Shown piece after piece: positions 1 through 6,897 of a stretch of DNA of 7,820 nucleotides; within the stretch, counting starts at the first letter, position 1; every line of letters begins with the position of its first letter. The notes below the pieces were generated by a model that was not told the DNA's origin, made no database searches, and saw only the letters and a program-made list of their open reading frames with translations. The position numbers and the translations under genes are program-made. The DNA is from an uncultured Eubacteriales bacterium (GTDB lineage Bacteria > Bacillota > Clostridia > Lachnospirales > Lachnospiraceae): NCBI GenBank assembly GCA_900545455.1, contig UQZF01000134.1:1-7820 (forward strand), read 5' to 3'.

Positions 1-670
1 GCATATGTTTTGTCACGATTCCCGCCTTGCTTACACCCTTTGCCTCGGCAAGCAGAATATAATCCTGACTTAAAATGTCAAGCATTGACGAACGCATGTA
101 TCTGGTATATGACGCCAACGGGCTGACGAACATACATGCCACCGGAAGAATTGCATACTTCCAGCTCTTCCAGCCGGTAATTGGAAGCACTTTAAGCTTC
201 ACACCGAAAGTGTACTGAAGCATTGACGCTATAACGAATGCCGGAAGTGACGTTCCGAGCAATGCAAGTATAATAATTATCTTATCAACTGCCTTGTTCC
301 TGTTCAGTGCTCCTACAATTCCAAGTAAAACACCTATAACAAAGCCAAGCAGCAGCCCCCATCCGCCGATTACGGCAGAGATGGGAGCACATTTAGCCAC
401 GATAGACCAGATTGAACGCCCCGGATAACGAATGGAATCTCCAAGATTTCCTCTGAACAGCTGGCCCAAAAATTTGAAATATTGAACATAAACCGGCTGG
501 TCGTATCCGTATTTTTCCATCATAGTCTGCACACTGTCCATCGGCAGATCCTGTACCATCGAAAGTATCGGATTACCAGGTATGCTGTGGATAAGGAAAA
601 ACGTGATAGTGGTCACCACAAACAGGACAACCAGCATATACATAATTCTCTTAAAAATATATTTCGCCAT
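1..670 (-). CDS. ABC transporter permease, OppB/DppB type (partial, C-terminal part beyond left edge)
   Basis: This is the first membrane subunit of a peptide-type ABC importer, forming half of the channel in the cytoplasmic membrane. The ATG at 670-668 opens a frame that stays open for 223 codons to the left edge. The protein begins MAKYIFKRIMYMLVVLFVV, the usual OppB/DppB opening: a short basic N-terminus, then a first membrane helix at about residues 10-30. It continues with HSIPGNPI (28-35), the 'YGYDQPVYVQY' segment (54-64) and FRGNLGDSI (72-80), all typical of this family. Further hydrophobic helices lie near 97-122, 130-153 and 172-187. The EAA-type loop that docks the ATPase is visible at about 203-221 (LLAEAKGVSKAG). 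The family is usually 305-340 residues, so roughly 90-115 are missing off the window. The start follows the binding-protein stop by 17 bases, with only a weak Shine-Dalgarno (GCGGAAA). The identification is firm; the transported substrate is unknown. Confidence 0.93.
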   Translation of the reverse strand, partial: MAKYIFKRIMYMLVVLFVVTTITFFLIHSIPGNPILSMVQDLPMDSVQTMMEKYGYDQPVYVQYFKFLGQLFRGNLGDSIRYPGRSIWSIVAKCAPISAVIGGWGLLLGFVIGVLLGIVGALNRNKAVDKIIIILALLGTSLPAFVIASMLQYTFGVKLKVLPITGWKSWKYAILPVACMFVSPLASYTRYMRSSMLDILSQDYILLAEAKGVSKAGIVTKHM

Positions 671-687
671 ATTTTTCCGCTTTCAAA

Positions 688-2367
688 TTATCTTCCTGTT
701 ACATACATGTTCTTCATACCGGTTGTATCAAACGGGTTGCTTGAGAATCCCTGTATGCACTTAAGTGAAAAACGTTCCGTTGCTGAATAGTACAAAGGTG
801 CAATCATAGCCGTGCCGACAAGTATTTCCTCTGCTTCCTTGTATGCTTCAAGTCTCTTTGTCTCATCAGCCTCCACAACCGCAGCAGCAACAGCAGCATC
901 ATAATCCGCATTTGCAGCCTTAAGCTGCCCGCCTCCCTGGAATCTTGTCATAACGAATTGCGGCTCAAGATTTGAACCCCATGATGCCAATGCAATCTGA
1001 TAGTCACCGCTCTTTATGTTTCCAAGATGTGTACCTGAATCATTGAATACCAGTTCTACATTTACTCCAAGAGCTTTCTCCCACGCCGCCTGATAGTATT
1101 CACCGATTGTCTTCATTTTTGCGGTTGTTGCACCGAATGCAAGCTTAACTGTTAAATCAGAAGGCTCTGTAGACATTCCAAGCTCATCAAGTCCTTTTTT
1201 GAGCAGCTCAACCGCATCCTTATCGCTAAGTGCACGAAGAGGCTCCTCCACTGCACCACGGTAATTGATATCTCCTACACTGCTCGCTGCCGGAATAATT
1301 CCGTATGCAGCTACTCCAAGCCCTGAATAAAGCTCGTTTAATATACTCTCTCTGTCAAGTGCAAGTGAAAATGCAAGACGGATATTTTCATTCTTAAATA
1401 CATCATCAGCATTATTGAAAAGGAACATATATGTTCTTGCACCTTCCACAAGGTCTGAATTTAAAGAGTCATCCAAGCTGAGCGCGTTGATATAATCCTG
1501 ATCATTTGTGCTTATGTAGTCCAATTCTCCCCCGATAAATGAATTGTACACAGCGGATGAATCAGGAATAATCTTACATGCATAACCTGTAATTTTTACA
1601 TTATCCTTATCCCAATATGTATCTGACTTTGCAAAAACAAGCTCTGAATTATGTACCCATGAGGTCACCTTAAACGGTCCGCAGCCTATTATTGTATCTG
1701 CTTCGCTTCCAAGCGAATCTCCGTATTTTTCCACATAATCGGCTCTCTCAGGATAGAATTCAAATGTACTGAGCAATGCCGGAGACGCCTCGCTCAAAGT
1801 AATTACGAGTGTATTTTCATCCGGTGTCTCAACACCGATAGCCTTAGGGTCCGCCCCGTTAAGATATGCATCCTTAAATCCCTTTATGCAATAAATATCT
1901 GAGGCAAAATTATATGCATTCTCAGGGTCTGCCTGACGGAACAGCGGTTCCGCATAGTCGGAAGAAGTAACCTTCACACCGTCCTCCCAATAATTTTCCC
2001 TGAGATGGAAGGTATAAGTCAATCCGTCATCAGATACGTCATAGCTTTCTGCACCTGCCGGAACGACAACTCCATTCTCAACCCTGACAAGCGGCTCTAA
2101 AATGTTATAAAAAACACTTCTGTCCGCCATTCCCATAAAACGGACAACATCAATTACATTAGGCTCGTCAGCTGTTGTGGTGATAAATCCGTCAGCGTCA
2201 TACTCAGTCTGACCGGACTGAGTTACGTCCGATACCGTAGTGGTGTTTTCCGTGCCTGTCTGATCAGACTCTGTAGTCCCGGATGCAGCCGGACTGCCGC
2301 AGGCACTGCACAGAGTCATCGTTGCCGCGAGTATCAATGCCATTTTTCTTCCAAAATTCTTTTTCAT
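688..2367 (-). CDS. ABC transporter substrate-binding lipoprotein, family 5 (peptide/OppA-DppA type)
   Basis: This is the extracytoplasmic receptor for the adjacent permease, expected to be lipid-anchored on the outer face of the membrane. From the ATG at 2367 it has 559 residues, normal for the family. It has a basic N-terminus (MKKNFGRK), a hydrophobic stretch and a lipobox-like LCSAC, with Cys23 the likely lipidated residue. A low-complexity Ser/Thr/Gly/Asp linker follows to about residue 55. Family landmarks are the 'DDGLTYTFHLRENYWEDG' segment (about 113-130), GCGPFKVTSW (228-237), the 'YWDKDNVKITGY' segment (about 251-262) and 'ENIRLAFSLALDRESI' (about 326-341). The farther-upstream ATG at 2382 is rejected because it lies on the Shine-Dalgarno itself. 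At residues 463-469 the sequence is WGSNLEP, where OppA has WCADYNEP; the Asp that grips the peptide amino group therefore appears to be Asn466, so the ligand may not be an ordinary free-amino peptide. The class is firm; the ligand is unknown. Confidence 0.94.
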   Translation of the reverse strand: MKKNFGRKMALILAATMTLCSACGSPAASGTTESDQTGTENTTTVSDVTQSGQTEYDADGFITTTADEPNVIDVVRFMGMADRSVFYNILEPLVRVENGVVVPAGAESYDVSDDGLTYTFHLRENYWEDGVKVTSSDYAEPLFRQADPENAYNFASDIYCIKGFKDAYLNGADPKAIGVETPDENTLVITLSEASPALLSTFEFYPERADYVEKYGDSLGSEADTIIGCGPFKVTSWVHNSELVFAKSDTYWDKDNVKITGYACKIIPDSSAVYNSFIGGELDYISTNDQDYINALSLDDSLNSDLVEGARTYMFLFNNADDVFKNENIRLAFSLALDRESILNELYSGLGVAAYGIIPAASSVGDINYRGAVEEPLRALSDKDAVELLKKGLDELGMSTEPSDLTVKLAFGATTAKMKTIGEYYQAAWEKALGVNVELVFNDSGTHLGNIKSGDYQIALASWGSNLEPQFVMTRFQGGGQLKAANADYDAAVAAAVVEADETKRLEAYKEAEEILVGTAMIAPLYYSATERFSLKCIQGFSSNPFDTTGMKNMYVTGR

Positions 2368-2380
2368 GCTTTTCTCCTCC
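2368..2380 (-). promoter_or_regulatory. Ribosome binding site that fixes the lipoprotein start
   Basis: A GGAGGAG Shine-Dalgarno (2380-2374) sits six bases before the ATG at 2367. An in-frame upstream ATG at 2382 overlaps this same site and would add five residues (MEEKS) before the basic signal-peptide start. The downstream ATG is therefore preferred. Confidence 0.85.
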
Positions 2381-2393
2381 ATAAATTATTGTA

Positions 2394-3719
2394 TTAATAG
2401 AATTCTCCCTTGCTGACAGGAATCGGTTCCTGATTAAGCAAATAAGCCAAATCGTTTGGAAAGACCTCACGATTGACCAGTGTGCTTACAACATATTCAG
2501 TAAACCACGCATCCGTCATCAGATAAAATCCATTAATTCCCTTTTCTTTGCCATACGAGTTCTGAACCTTCCAGCGGTCAGGTTTTCCGTCAGCTCCGAT
2601 ATTCACACCCGTAAAGGTCATTATGTGTGTTCCCTTCAAGGCCTTTAACTGAATCCGTTCCCTTTTTGACAACTTCAATTCAGTATCAAAAATTGCTTCA
2701 TAATCATATAGATTTTCATCCATATATCCAAGTTCACGGCTGTTTTGTTGACGTACATCCGCACCTAACACTGCAGCATCCCCATTTTTCAGTTGATTGA
2801 TAACAATTCTTTTAAAATCTTCCATATCCAGATTGATAAGCGTCTGTGGTCCCGTTCTCTCCCCTTCTTCGAAGAAATCATAGACGTAAGCCTGATTAAA
2901 CGGAAGCTTATCGGAAGGATGATGAATCAAAGTTACATATTCCCCCCTCTTCGCATAGTCGAGATAGAATTGGACAGGATTTATATCCTGTTCATTATGA
3001 TATTTTCCGGCTGTATCACGATATTCCAGGTTAAACTTTTTAGGCGGCTCTCCAAGGAAACGGTAAAGAATCTTCACGACACCTTCCAATGTTTCTATCT
3101 GTATTTTGTCTGATTTTTCTTCACTTTCTCCATCCGCTGCAGCCTTTAGCAATGCATTTGCTCCATATATCAGCTTCATTCCCAGTATCTTTGTTACAGG
3201 CTTCGTATTTTTTGAACATTCTGTATCCGGCATTGCGTATTTTGGCACAACACCATATTTTTCGCATAGCAGGACTGCCCGATGTGCCTGCCCGTTGTCC
3301 TCAATAGGAAATGCAAGCATTTTTTGAATCTTAGGATTATCTATTCCAGCTGAAGCATTCTTCCGTATCCTGTTGAGAAAATCCCAAGCTTTTTCCAACT
3401 GGTCATAAAAATAGAGATAATTCTGTGAAAGCTCAAAATGAGAATCATCAATATTTAACTTTCTTTTAACATTCCATCGAAGGGCATTGAGCGTTGAAAA
3501 GCCCCAACATCGTCCTGATTCTCCCTGATCGCATACATCATCAAAGTTGATATCCACTGAAAATGTAAACGGATTTTTTTTCTCATCATACTGAAGAAAA
3601 TTCGGCTGCAGACCTGATGATTTGATAGCATTGGCAATCATCTGCGCTTCTCTGTCTTTATGAAAATCATCTGCCCACTCATCGAGTCTTTCAACAGGTA
3701 ACTTAAAATTTTCACTCAT
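2394..3719 (-). CDS. pepC: Aminopeptidase C / bleomycin hydrolase family cysteine peptidase (C1B)
   Basis: This is a papain-fold cysteine aminopeptidase. Family members are cytosolic homohexamers that remove N-terminal residues from peptides. At 441 residues it is close to the usual length of about 445. The catalytic Cys71 lies in DQGESGRCWGFSTLN (64-78), with the oxyanion Gln65. The catalytic His365 lies in GTHIMTFTGV (363-372), and Asn387 in WKVQNSYG (383-390), where the family usually has NSWG. Other family landmarks are SQNYLYFYDQLEKA (98-111) and EKYGVVPKYAMPD (153-165). There is no signal peptide, so it is cytosolic. The C-terminus ends QEPIPVSKGEFY instead of the family's usual LPxWDPMG-type tail, the arm that reaches into the active site. 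The start ATG has a clear TAAGGAG site seven bases upstream. The gene follows the creatininase-like gene by 11 bases, fitting a role in trimming peptides brought in by the downstream importer. The family is firm; the exact specificity is open, and this may be a paralogue rather than the housekeeping PepC. Confidence 0.92.
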   Translation of the reverse strand: MSENFKLPVERLDEWADDFHKDREAQMIANAIKSSGLQPNFLQYDEKKNPFTFSVDINFDDVCDQGESGRCWGFSTLNALRWNVKRKLNIDDSHFELSQNYLYFYDQLEKAWDFLNRIRKNASAGIDNPKIQKMLAFPIEDNGQAHRAVLLCEKYGVVPKYAMPDTECSKNTKPVTKILGMKLIYGANALLKAAADGESEEKSDKIQIETLEGVVKILYRFLGEPPKKFNLEYRDTAGKYHNEQDINPVQFYLDYAKRGEYVTLIHHPSDKLPFNQAYVYDFFEEGERTGPQTLINLDMEDFKRIVINQLKNGDAAVLGADVRQQNSRELGYMDENLYDYEAIFDTELKLSKRERIQLKALKGTHIMTFTGVNIGADGKPDRWKVQNSYGKEKGINGFYLMTDAWFTEYVVSTLVNREVFPNDLAYLLNQEPIPVSKGEFY

Positions 3720-3733
3720 GCATTTTCTCCTTA
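3720..3733 (-). promoter_or_regulatory. Shine-Dalgarno for pepC-like gene, overlapping the preceding stop codon
   Basis: The TAA stop of the creatininase-like gene (3733-3731) forms the first bases of TAAGGAG (3733-3727), which lies seven bases before the pepC-like ATG. Terminating ribosomes therefore stop directly on the next gene's binding site, which suggests translational coupling. Confidence 0.75.
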
Positions 3734-4468
3734 TAGTGACTCAAATGTTTCCACAAATTTCACAATTCCGTCCACCATAGCATCTAAAATTATTTTACCC
3801 TTCTGAGGAGTCGCCAATGTAGCATTTCCGTTGATTCCATGAGGTGTATCCATGCTTCCGCTCATGCTTACCTTTCTTACCCCATTGACAACCATGTTGG
3901 GGATAACATCGCGATATTCCTCAACTGCCTTATCCATATGAACAAGGTCAGGGCGTATATGAAGCATGCATGATGTCTCACTTTCATCACCGTGGCCTCC
4001 GGCTTTCTGCTCGCACACCTGCTTCTCTGCCTCAGCACCAAGTCCTACAACACTTGTAACAGCTACACGAACACCATATTTTAATCGCATCTCTGAGGAA
4101 AGAATTGTCATCGGCGGCTGCGTTGATACTCCTCCATCAATGATGAGGAATTTTTTTACACCGAACTTGGCATAACTTTTGATAATATCTTCCATAATCT
4201 GAATGGATGTGGTGTACTGAAGACTTACGCTTCCTTTCCACTCAGTAAATGCGGGATAATAAGCATAAGATACAATAGGAAGTGTAATAATGTTGGTTCT
4301 TTTCGTAACTTCCTCCGCAACATATTGGGTTACATACATATCCGTTCCCATCGGTAAATGATATCCATGCTCTTTCGTTCCACCGCCTGCCGGTATCGCA
4401 ATAATGGTATTTTCATTTATCTCGTTTTGACATTCCTCATAAGTCATCTCGTTAAGAAACTTTCCCAT
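3731..4468 (-). CDS. Creatininase-family protein with divergent metal site
   Basis: The creatininase fold covers metal-dependent amidohydrolases: creatinine amidohydrolase, and relatives acting on other amides or peptides such as MftE in mycofactocin maturation. The 245 residues match the family length of about 240-260. Family features present are EHGYHLPMGTD (33-43), containing His34 and Asp43; HGDESETSCML (159-169), matching the family HxGxxETSLML segment; RPDLV (172-176); and the C-terminal 'GINGNATLATPQKGK' (211-225). Compared by eye with Pseudomonas creatininase, ligand Glu34 is replaced by Lys32 (with Glu33 next to it). The NGHYEN motif that supplies ligands His120 and Glu122 is replaced by DGGVST (111-116). 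Three of five classical ligands are therefore lost, so the protein may bind one metal, use different ligands, or do different chemistry. True creatinine turnover is unlikely. A GAGGAGG site lies eight bases before the start. The gene sits between a fold-III PLP enzyme and a peptidase, suggesting hydrolysis of an amide or cyclic amide (inference). The family call is firm; the function is not. Confidence 0.88.
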   Translation of the reverse strand: MGKFLNEMTYEECQNEINENTIIAIPAGGGTKEHGYHLPMGTDMYVTQYVAEEVTKRTNIITLPIVSYAYYPAFTEWKGSVSLQYTTSIQIMEDIIKSYAKFGVKKFLIIDGGVSTQPPMTILSSEMRLKYGVRVAVTSVVGLGAEAEKQVCEQKAGGHGDESETSCMLHIRPDLVHMDKAVEEYRDVIPNMVVNGVRKVSMSGSMDTPHGINGNATLATPQKGKIILDAMVDGIVKFVETFESL

Positions 4469-4483
4469 ATCTTTTTCCTCCTC
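4469..4483 (-). promoter_or_regulatory. Strong Shine-Dalgarno for the creatininase-like gene
   Basis: GAGGAGG (4483-4477) lies eight bases before the ATG at 4468. It is inside the 30-base gap after the fold-III PLP gene's TAG stop (4501-4499). No hairpin or other element is visible in the gap. Confidence 0.75.
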
Positions 4484-4498
4484 GTCTTTGCTATCTTC

Positions 4499-5614
4499 CT
4501 ATATTGTAATTTTTCTGTTTCTTGCCGTGACCTCCCACTCACCCGTCACTTCTCCGTGTTCCGCAATCAGGCAGGTTGGATAACAGGTTAATGAAGGACA
4601 TACGTGGGTCGGAATAACGTATAATAAATCACCGACCTGAGGCGGATTAGGTTTTTCCGTCCTCCATGTCCAGTGTTCCTCGCATTGAAACATTACTGTT
4701 GCATCTTCATATCCTAAAATTGTTCCTCTGACACCCTTAGGGTCTGCCGCGATTGCTTTATAGCCCAAATCCAAAGTAAAAATTCCCGGTTTGGGAGTGC
4801 TTATCACTCTCGTGAGAATCGCCGCTGCCGGCAAAAAATCAAAATCAGGAAATGTCTGATAATACTGCATGTCTGAAATATATGCGGTTCCGGGACAAAT
4901 AAAAGCTTCGGGAATTTTTGAGTAACATCGCATAACAGGTGTTCCCGACAGGACAACCGCCTCCGCATGCAGCCCCGAATCTGTAATTGATTTTTTCAGT
5001 TCAATAATAGAATCGATTGTCGCATCCACCGCTTCCTGTCTTTTAGCGGTGTCCGTAATTTTAAAATTACCGCTGAAACAATGAATTCCTGCCATAACGA
5101 TTCCCGGAATCTCCGAAAATTTTTTATAGAGCGATAATGCATCCTGAAAAGAAACTCCCGTTCTGTCCATTCCGATATTTATGTCAAGAAGAAGCTTGAT
5201 ACTTGTTCCGTTTTTTACGGCACACTCCCCCAACGCCCTGACAGATGCTTCATTATCTCCGATTGCCCAAAATTCCGACTCGGGATACGTTGTAATAAGT
5301 TTTACAAAGCGCTCTATATTCGGTCCCACAAGCGGATATGCCGTAAGAATCACGGGAGCTTTCCTCATTGCACACATCTCGGTTTCACCTATTGTGGCAC
5401 ATTTAAATCTGCGGATTCCCTTTTTCATCAGAATATCCAATACTTCCGCACATTTGAATGTCTTAACATGTGCCCAGATTCTTTCTGTCCCGCCACATTC
5501 CTTGATTACCAGATCCGTATTGTAATTGATAATCTCAGGATAAAATACAATCTGTGGCGTATATATTTGATCCGTCTCTGAAATTTTATAGTTGTCATTA
5601 CAGATTGCTTTCAT
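4499..5614 (-). CDS. Fold-type III PLP enzyme, D-serine dehydratase / D-threonine aldolase-like
   Basis: This is an alanine-racemase-fold, PLP-dependent enzyme of the DSD1/DTA family, which removes ammonia from D-serine or splits D-threonine-like beta-hydroxy amino acids. The 371 residues fit the family. The N-terminal barrel starts with the 'YTPQIVFYPEIINYN' segment (18-32). The PLP lysine is Lys51 in WAHVKTFK (47-54), matching the family HxKTxK motif. Further landmarks are KCATIGETEM (71-80), LLDINIGMDRTG (142-153), GIHCFSGNFK (176-185), SGTPVMR (223-229), CPGTAYISDM (240-249) and LDLGYKAIAADP (281-292). The C-terminal beta domain carries PTHVCPSLTC (335-344). His337 and Cys339 match the His-x-Cys zinc pair of D-serine dehydratase, whereas Alcaligenes D-threonine aldolase has His-x-Asp. 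A D-serine dehydratase-like or related lyase is therefore slightly favoured, but substrate cannot be assigned. The gene begins four bases after the preceding PLP enzyme's stop and uses a Shine-Dalgarno inside that gene, so the two are probably made together. Confidence 0.88.
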   Translation of the reverse strand: MKAICNDNYKISETDQIYTPQIVFYPEIINYNTDLVIKECGGTERIWAHVKTFKCAEVLDILMKKGIRRFKCATIGETEMCAMRKAPVILTAYPLVGPNIERFVKLITTYPESEFWAIGDNEASVRALGECAVKNGTSIKLLLDINIGMDRTGVSFQDALSLYKKFSEIPGIVMAGIHCFSGNFKITDTAKRQEAVDATIDSIIELKKSITDSGLHAEAVVLSGTPVMRCYSKIPEAFICPGTAYISDMQYYQTFPDFDFLPAAAILTRVISTPKPGIFTLDLGYKAIAADPKGVRGTILGYEDATVMFQCEEHWTWRTEKPNPPQVGDLLYVIPTHVCPSLTCYPTCLIAEHGEVTGEWEVTARNRKITI

Positions 5615-5628
5615 TGTTTTATTCCTCC
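5615..5628 (-). promoter_or_regulatory. Shine-Dalgarno for the fold-III PLP gene, embedded in the upstream gene's last codons
   Basis: GGAGG (5628-5624) lies within the final Ala-Glu-Glu codons of the upstream coding region, nine bases before the ATG at 5614. The upstream TAA stop (5621-5619) falls in the spacer, leaving four bases between stop and start. This arrangement is typical of translational coupling. Confidence 0.8.
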
Positions 5629-6848
5629 GCTTTAAGACTGCGGATTGCGCCTAAGAAATCCGCAACAAGGTCGTCTGCATCCTCTATTCCCACGGAAATT
5701 CTTATTGTATCATCATAGATTCCCGCTGCAATTTTCTGCTCTGTAGTTCCTGTGGCAAAAATTGTTGTGGCAGGATGCACAGCCAACGTTCTCACATCGC
5801 CGATGTTTGAAACTATCTGCACATACTTTAAATTATTGAGCACCTTATAAGCATTTTCCTTACTTCCTGTACGAATCGTAAGAATCGCTCCACCTTTACC
5901 ATGAAACTGCTTCTTCAATATTTCCTGATCATGTCCCGCCAGTGTCGGATAGTTCACGGTAATTCCCGGTTCCTTGCTAAGCTGCTCCGCCATATATTGA
6001 GCGTTTTTGCACGCCCGCTCCATTCTCACGGATAGAGTCTCCAAACCCACGATTGTCAGGTATGCATTCATAGGAGACATGCAGCCTCCGAAGTTTTCAA
6101 GTATATCCGAACGAAGTCTCTTATAAAACGCATCGGGTCCGGCAAACCTTGCCAGAGCAGGATACCTCTCATAATCCCATGAAAATGTTCCGGCTTCAAT
6201 CAGTATTCCGCCGATGGAATTGCTGCTTCCATCGATGTATTTTGAGGTAGAATGAATTACAAAATCAGCACCATAGGAAATCGGGTTCACGAGATATGGT
6301 GACGCTGTTGTGCTATCCACAGCCAGCGGAATATTATGCTCATGCGCTAATTGTGCAAGTGCCTGAATATCCATCACATCCAACGAAGGGTTTCCTATGA
6401 CCTCACCGTATATAATCTTGGTATGTTCCGAGATTAACGGTCCAATCTCTTCAACCGATGAATTTTTGACAAATTTTATATGTATTCCAAGATTTCTGAG
6501 TGCCGATAAAAACTCAACTGTTCCGCCATACATCGTGCTTGGTGCAATGACCTCATCGCCGGCACTCAACAGGCAGAAGAACAATCCTGAAATCGCTGCC
6601 ATTCCCGATGCAAAAGCAACCGCATGTCTGCCTCCCTCCAGTTCGCACAGCCTGTTTTCCAAAGCTTCCACAGTAGGATTCAATATTCTCGTATACGCAT
6701 ATCCGCTTTCGCTTCCGTTAAAGACCTTTTCATGCTCTTGTGGTGAGGTATACGCAAAAGCACTTACCTGACTGATTGGCGGAAGTGTGGCACCGTTCGG
6801 ATATTTGACGACTGCATCACCATGAAGTAATTTTGTTGAAAATTCCAT
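5619..6848 (-). CDS. Cys/Met metabolism PLP enzyme, O-acetylhomoserine sulfhydrylase (MetY)-like
   Basis: This is a fold-type I PLP enzyme of the trans-sulfuration family, which carries out beta/gamma replacement or elimination on cysteine- and homoserine-type substrates. Its 409 residues make it slightly shorter than typical MetY (about 425-435). The PLP lysine is Lys203 in HSTSKYIDG (199-207). YAYTR (50-54) supplies the phosphate-binding Tyr/Arg of the partner subunit, and Asp178 in VDSTTASPYL (177-186) pairs with the ring nitrogen. STMYGGT (104-110) has Gly where methionine gamma-lyase has Cys. MetY-like traits are the insertion around 'GTFSWDYERYPALARF' (220-235), FGGCMSPMNAYL (253-264), SNIGDVRTLAVHPATT (347-362) and IRISVGIED (382-390). 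Unusually, the GHG that normally follows the PLP-lysine segment is replaced (residues 206-211, IDGSSN). An AGAGG site lies seven bases before the start. Being embedded in a peptide-use operon hints at elimination or exchange on a sulfur or gamma-substituted residue rather than methionine synthesis (inference). Methionine gamma-lyase-like activity remains an alternative. Confidence 0.9.
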   Translation of the reverse strand: MEFSTKLLHGDAVVKYPNGATLPPISQVSAFAYTSPQEHEKVFNGSESGYAYTRILNPTVEALENRLCELEGGRHAVAFASGMAAISGLFFCLLSAGDEVIAPSTMYGGTVEFLSALRNLGIHIKFVKNSSVEEIGPLISEHTKIIYGEVIGNPSLDVMDIQALAQLAHEHNIPLAVDSTTASPYLVNPISYGADFVIHSTSKYIDGSSNSIGGILIEAGTFSWDYERYPALARFAGPDAFYKRLRSDILENFGGCMSPMNAYLTIVGLETLSVRMERACKNAQYMAEQLSKEPGITVNYPTLAGHDQEILKKQFHGKGGAILTIRTGSKENAYKVLNNLKYVQIVSNIGDVRTLAVHPATTIFATGTTEQKIAAGIYDDTIRISVGIEDADDLVADFLGAIRSLKAEE

Positions 6849-6897
6849 ATCTTTTCCTCTTATTCATATAAGTATTTTATTCTTTATTCAATCTTAT

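Noticed and set aside
482..790. Plus-strand open frame of 102 codons across the permease/lipoprotein junction.
   Set aside because: It lies antisense to two well-supported genes, has no recognisable domain, and contains the low-complexity His/Arg-rich composition typical of a shadow frame. The same applies to the other plus-strand frames in the window.
2283..2310. Earlier Cys20 as the lipidated residue of the binding protein.
   Set aside because: The residues before Cys20 (Met-Thr-Leu) do not fit a lipobox, whereas Ser-Ala before Cys23 does, although Cys at the -3 position is unusual.
2368..2382. ATG at 2382 as the start of the substrate-binding lipoprotein.
   Set aside because: It overlaps the GGAGGAG site used by the ATG at 2367 and would put acidic residues before the signal peptide.
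3731..4468. Genuine creatinine degradation (creatininase with creatinase).
   Set aside because: No creatinase, sarcosine oxidase or related gene is nearby, and the classical metal ligands are partly missing.
6863..6891. Possible promoter in the 49-base gap before the MetY-like gene (TTGAAT, 17 bases, TATGAA on the minus strand).
   Set aside because: Each box matches only four of six consensus bases in an AT-rich gap, and transcription from it would begin at or inside the Shine-Dalgarno. An internal promoter is possible but not supported.
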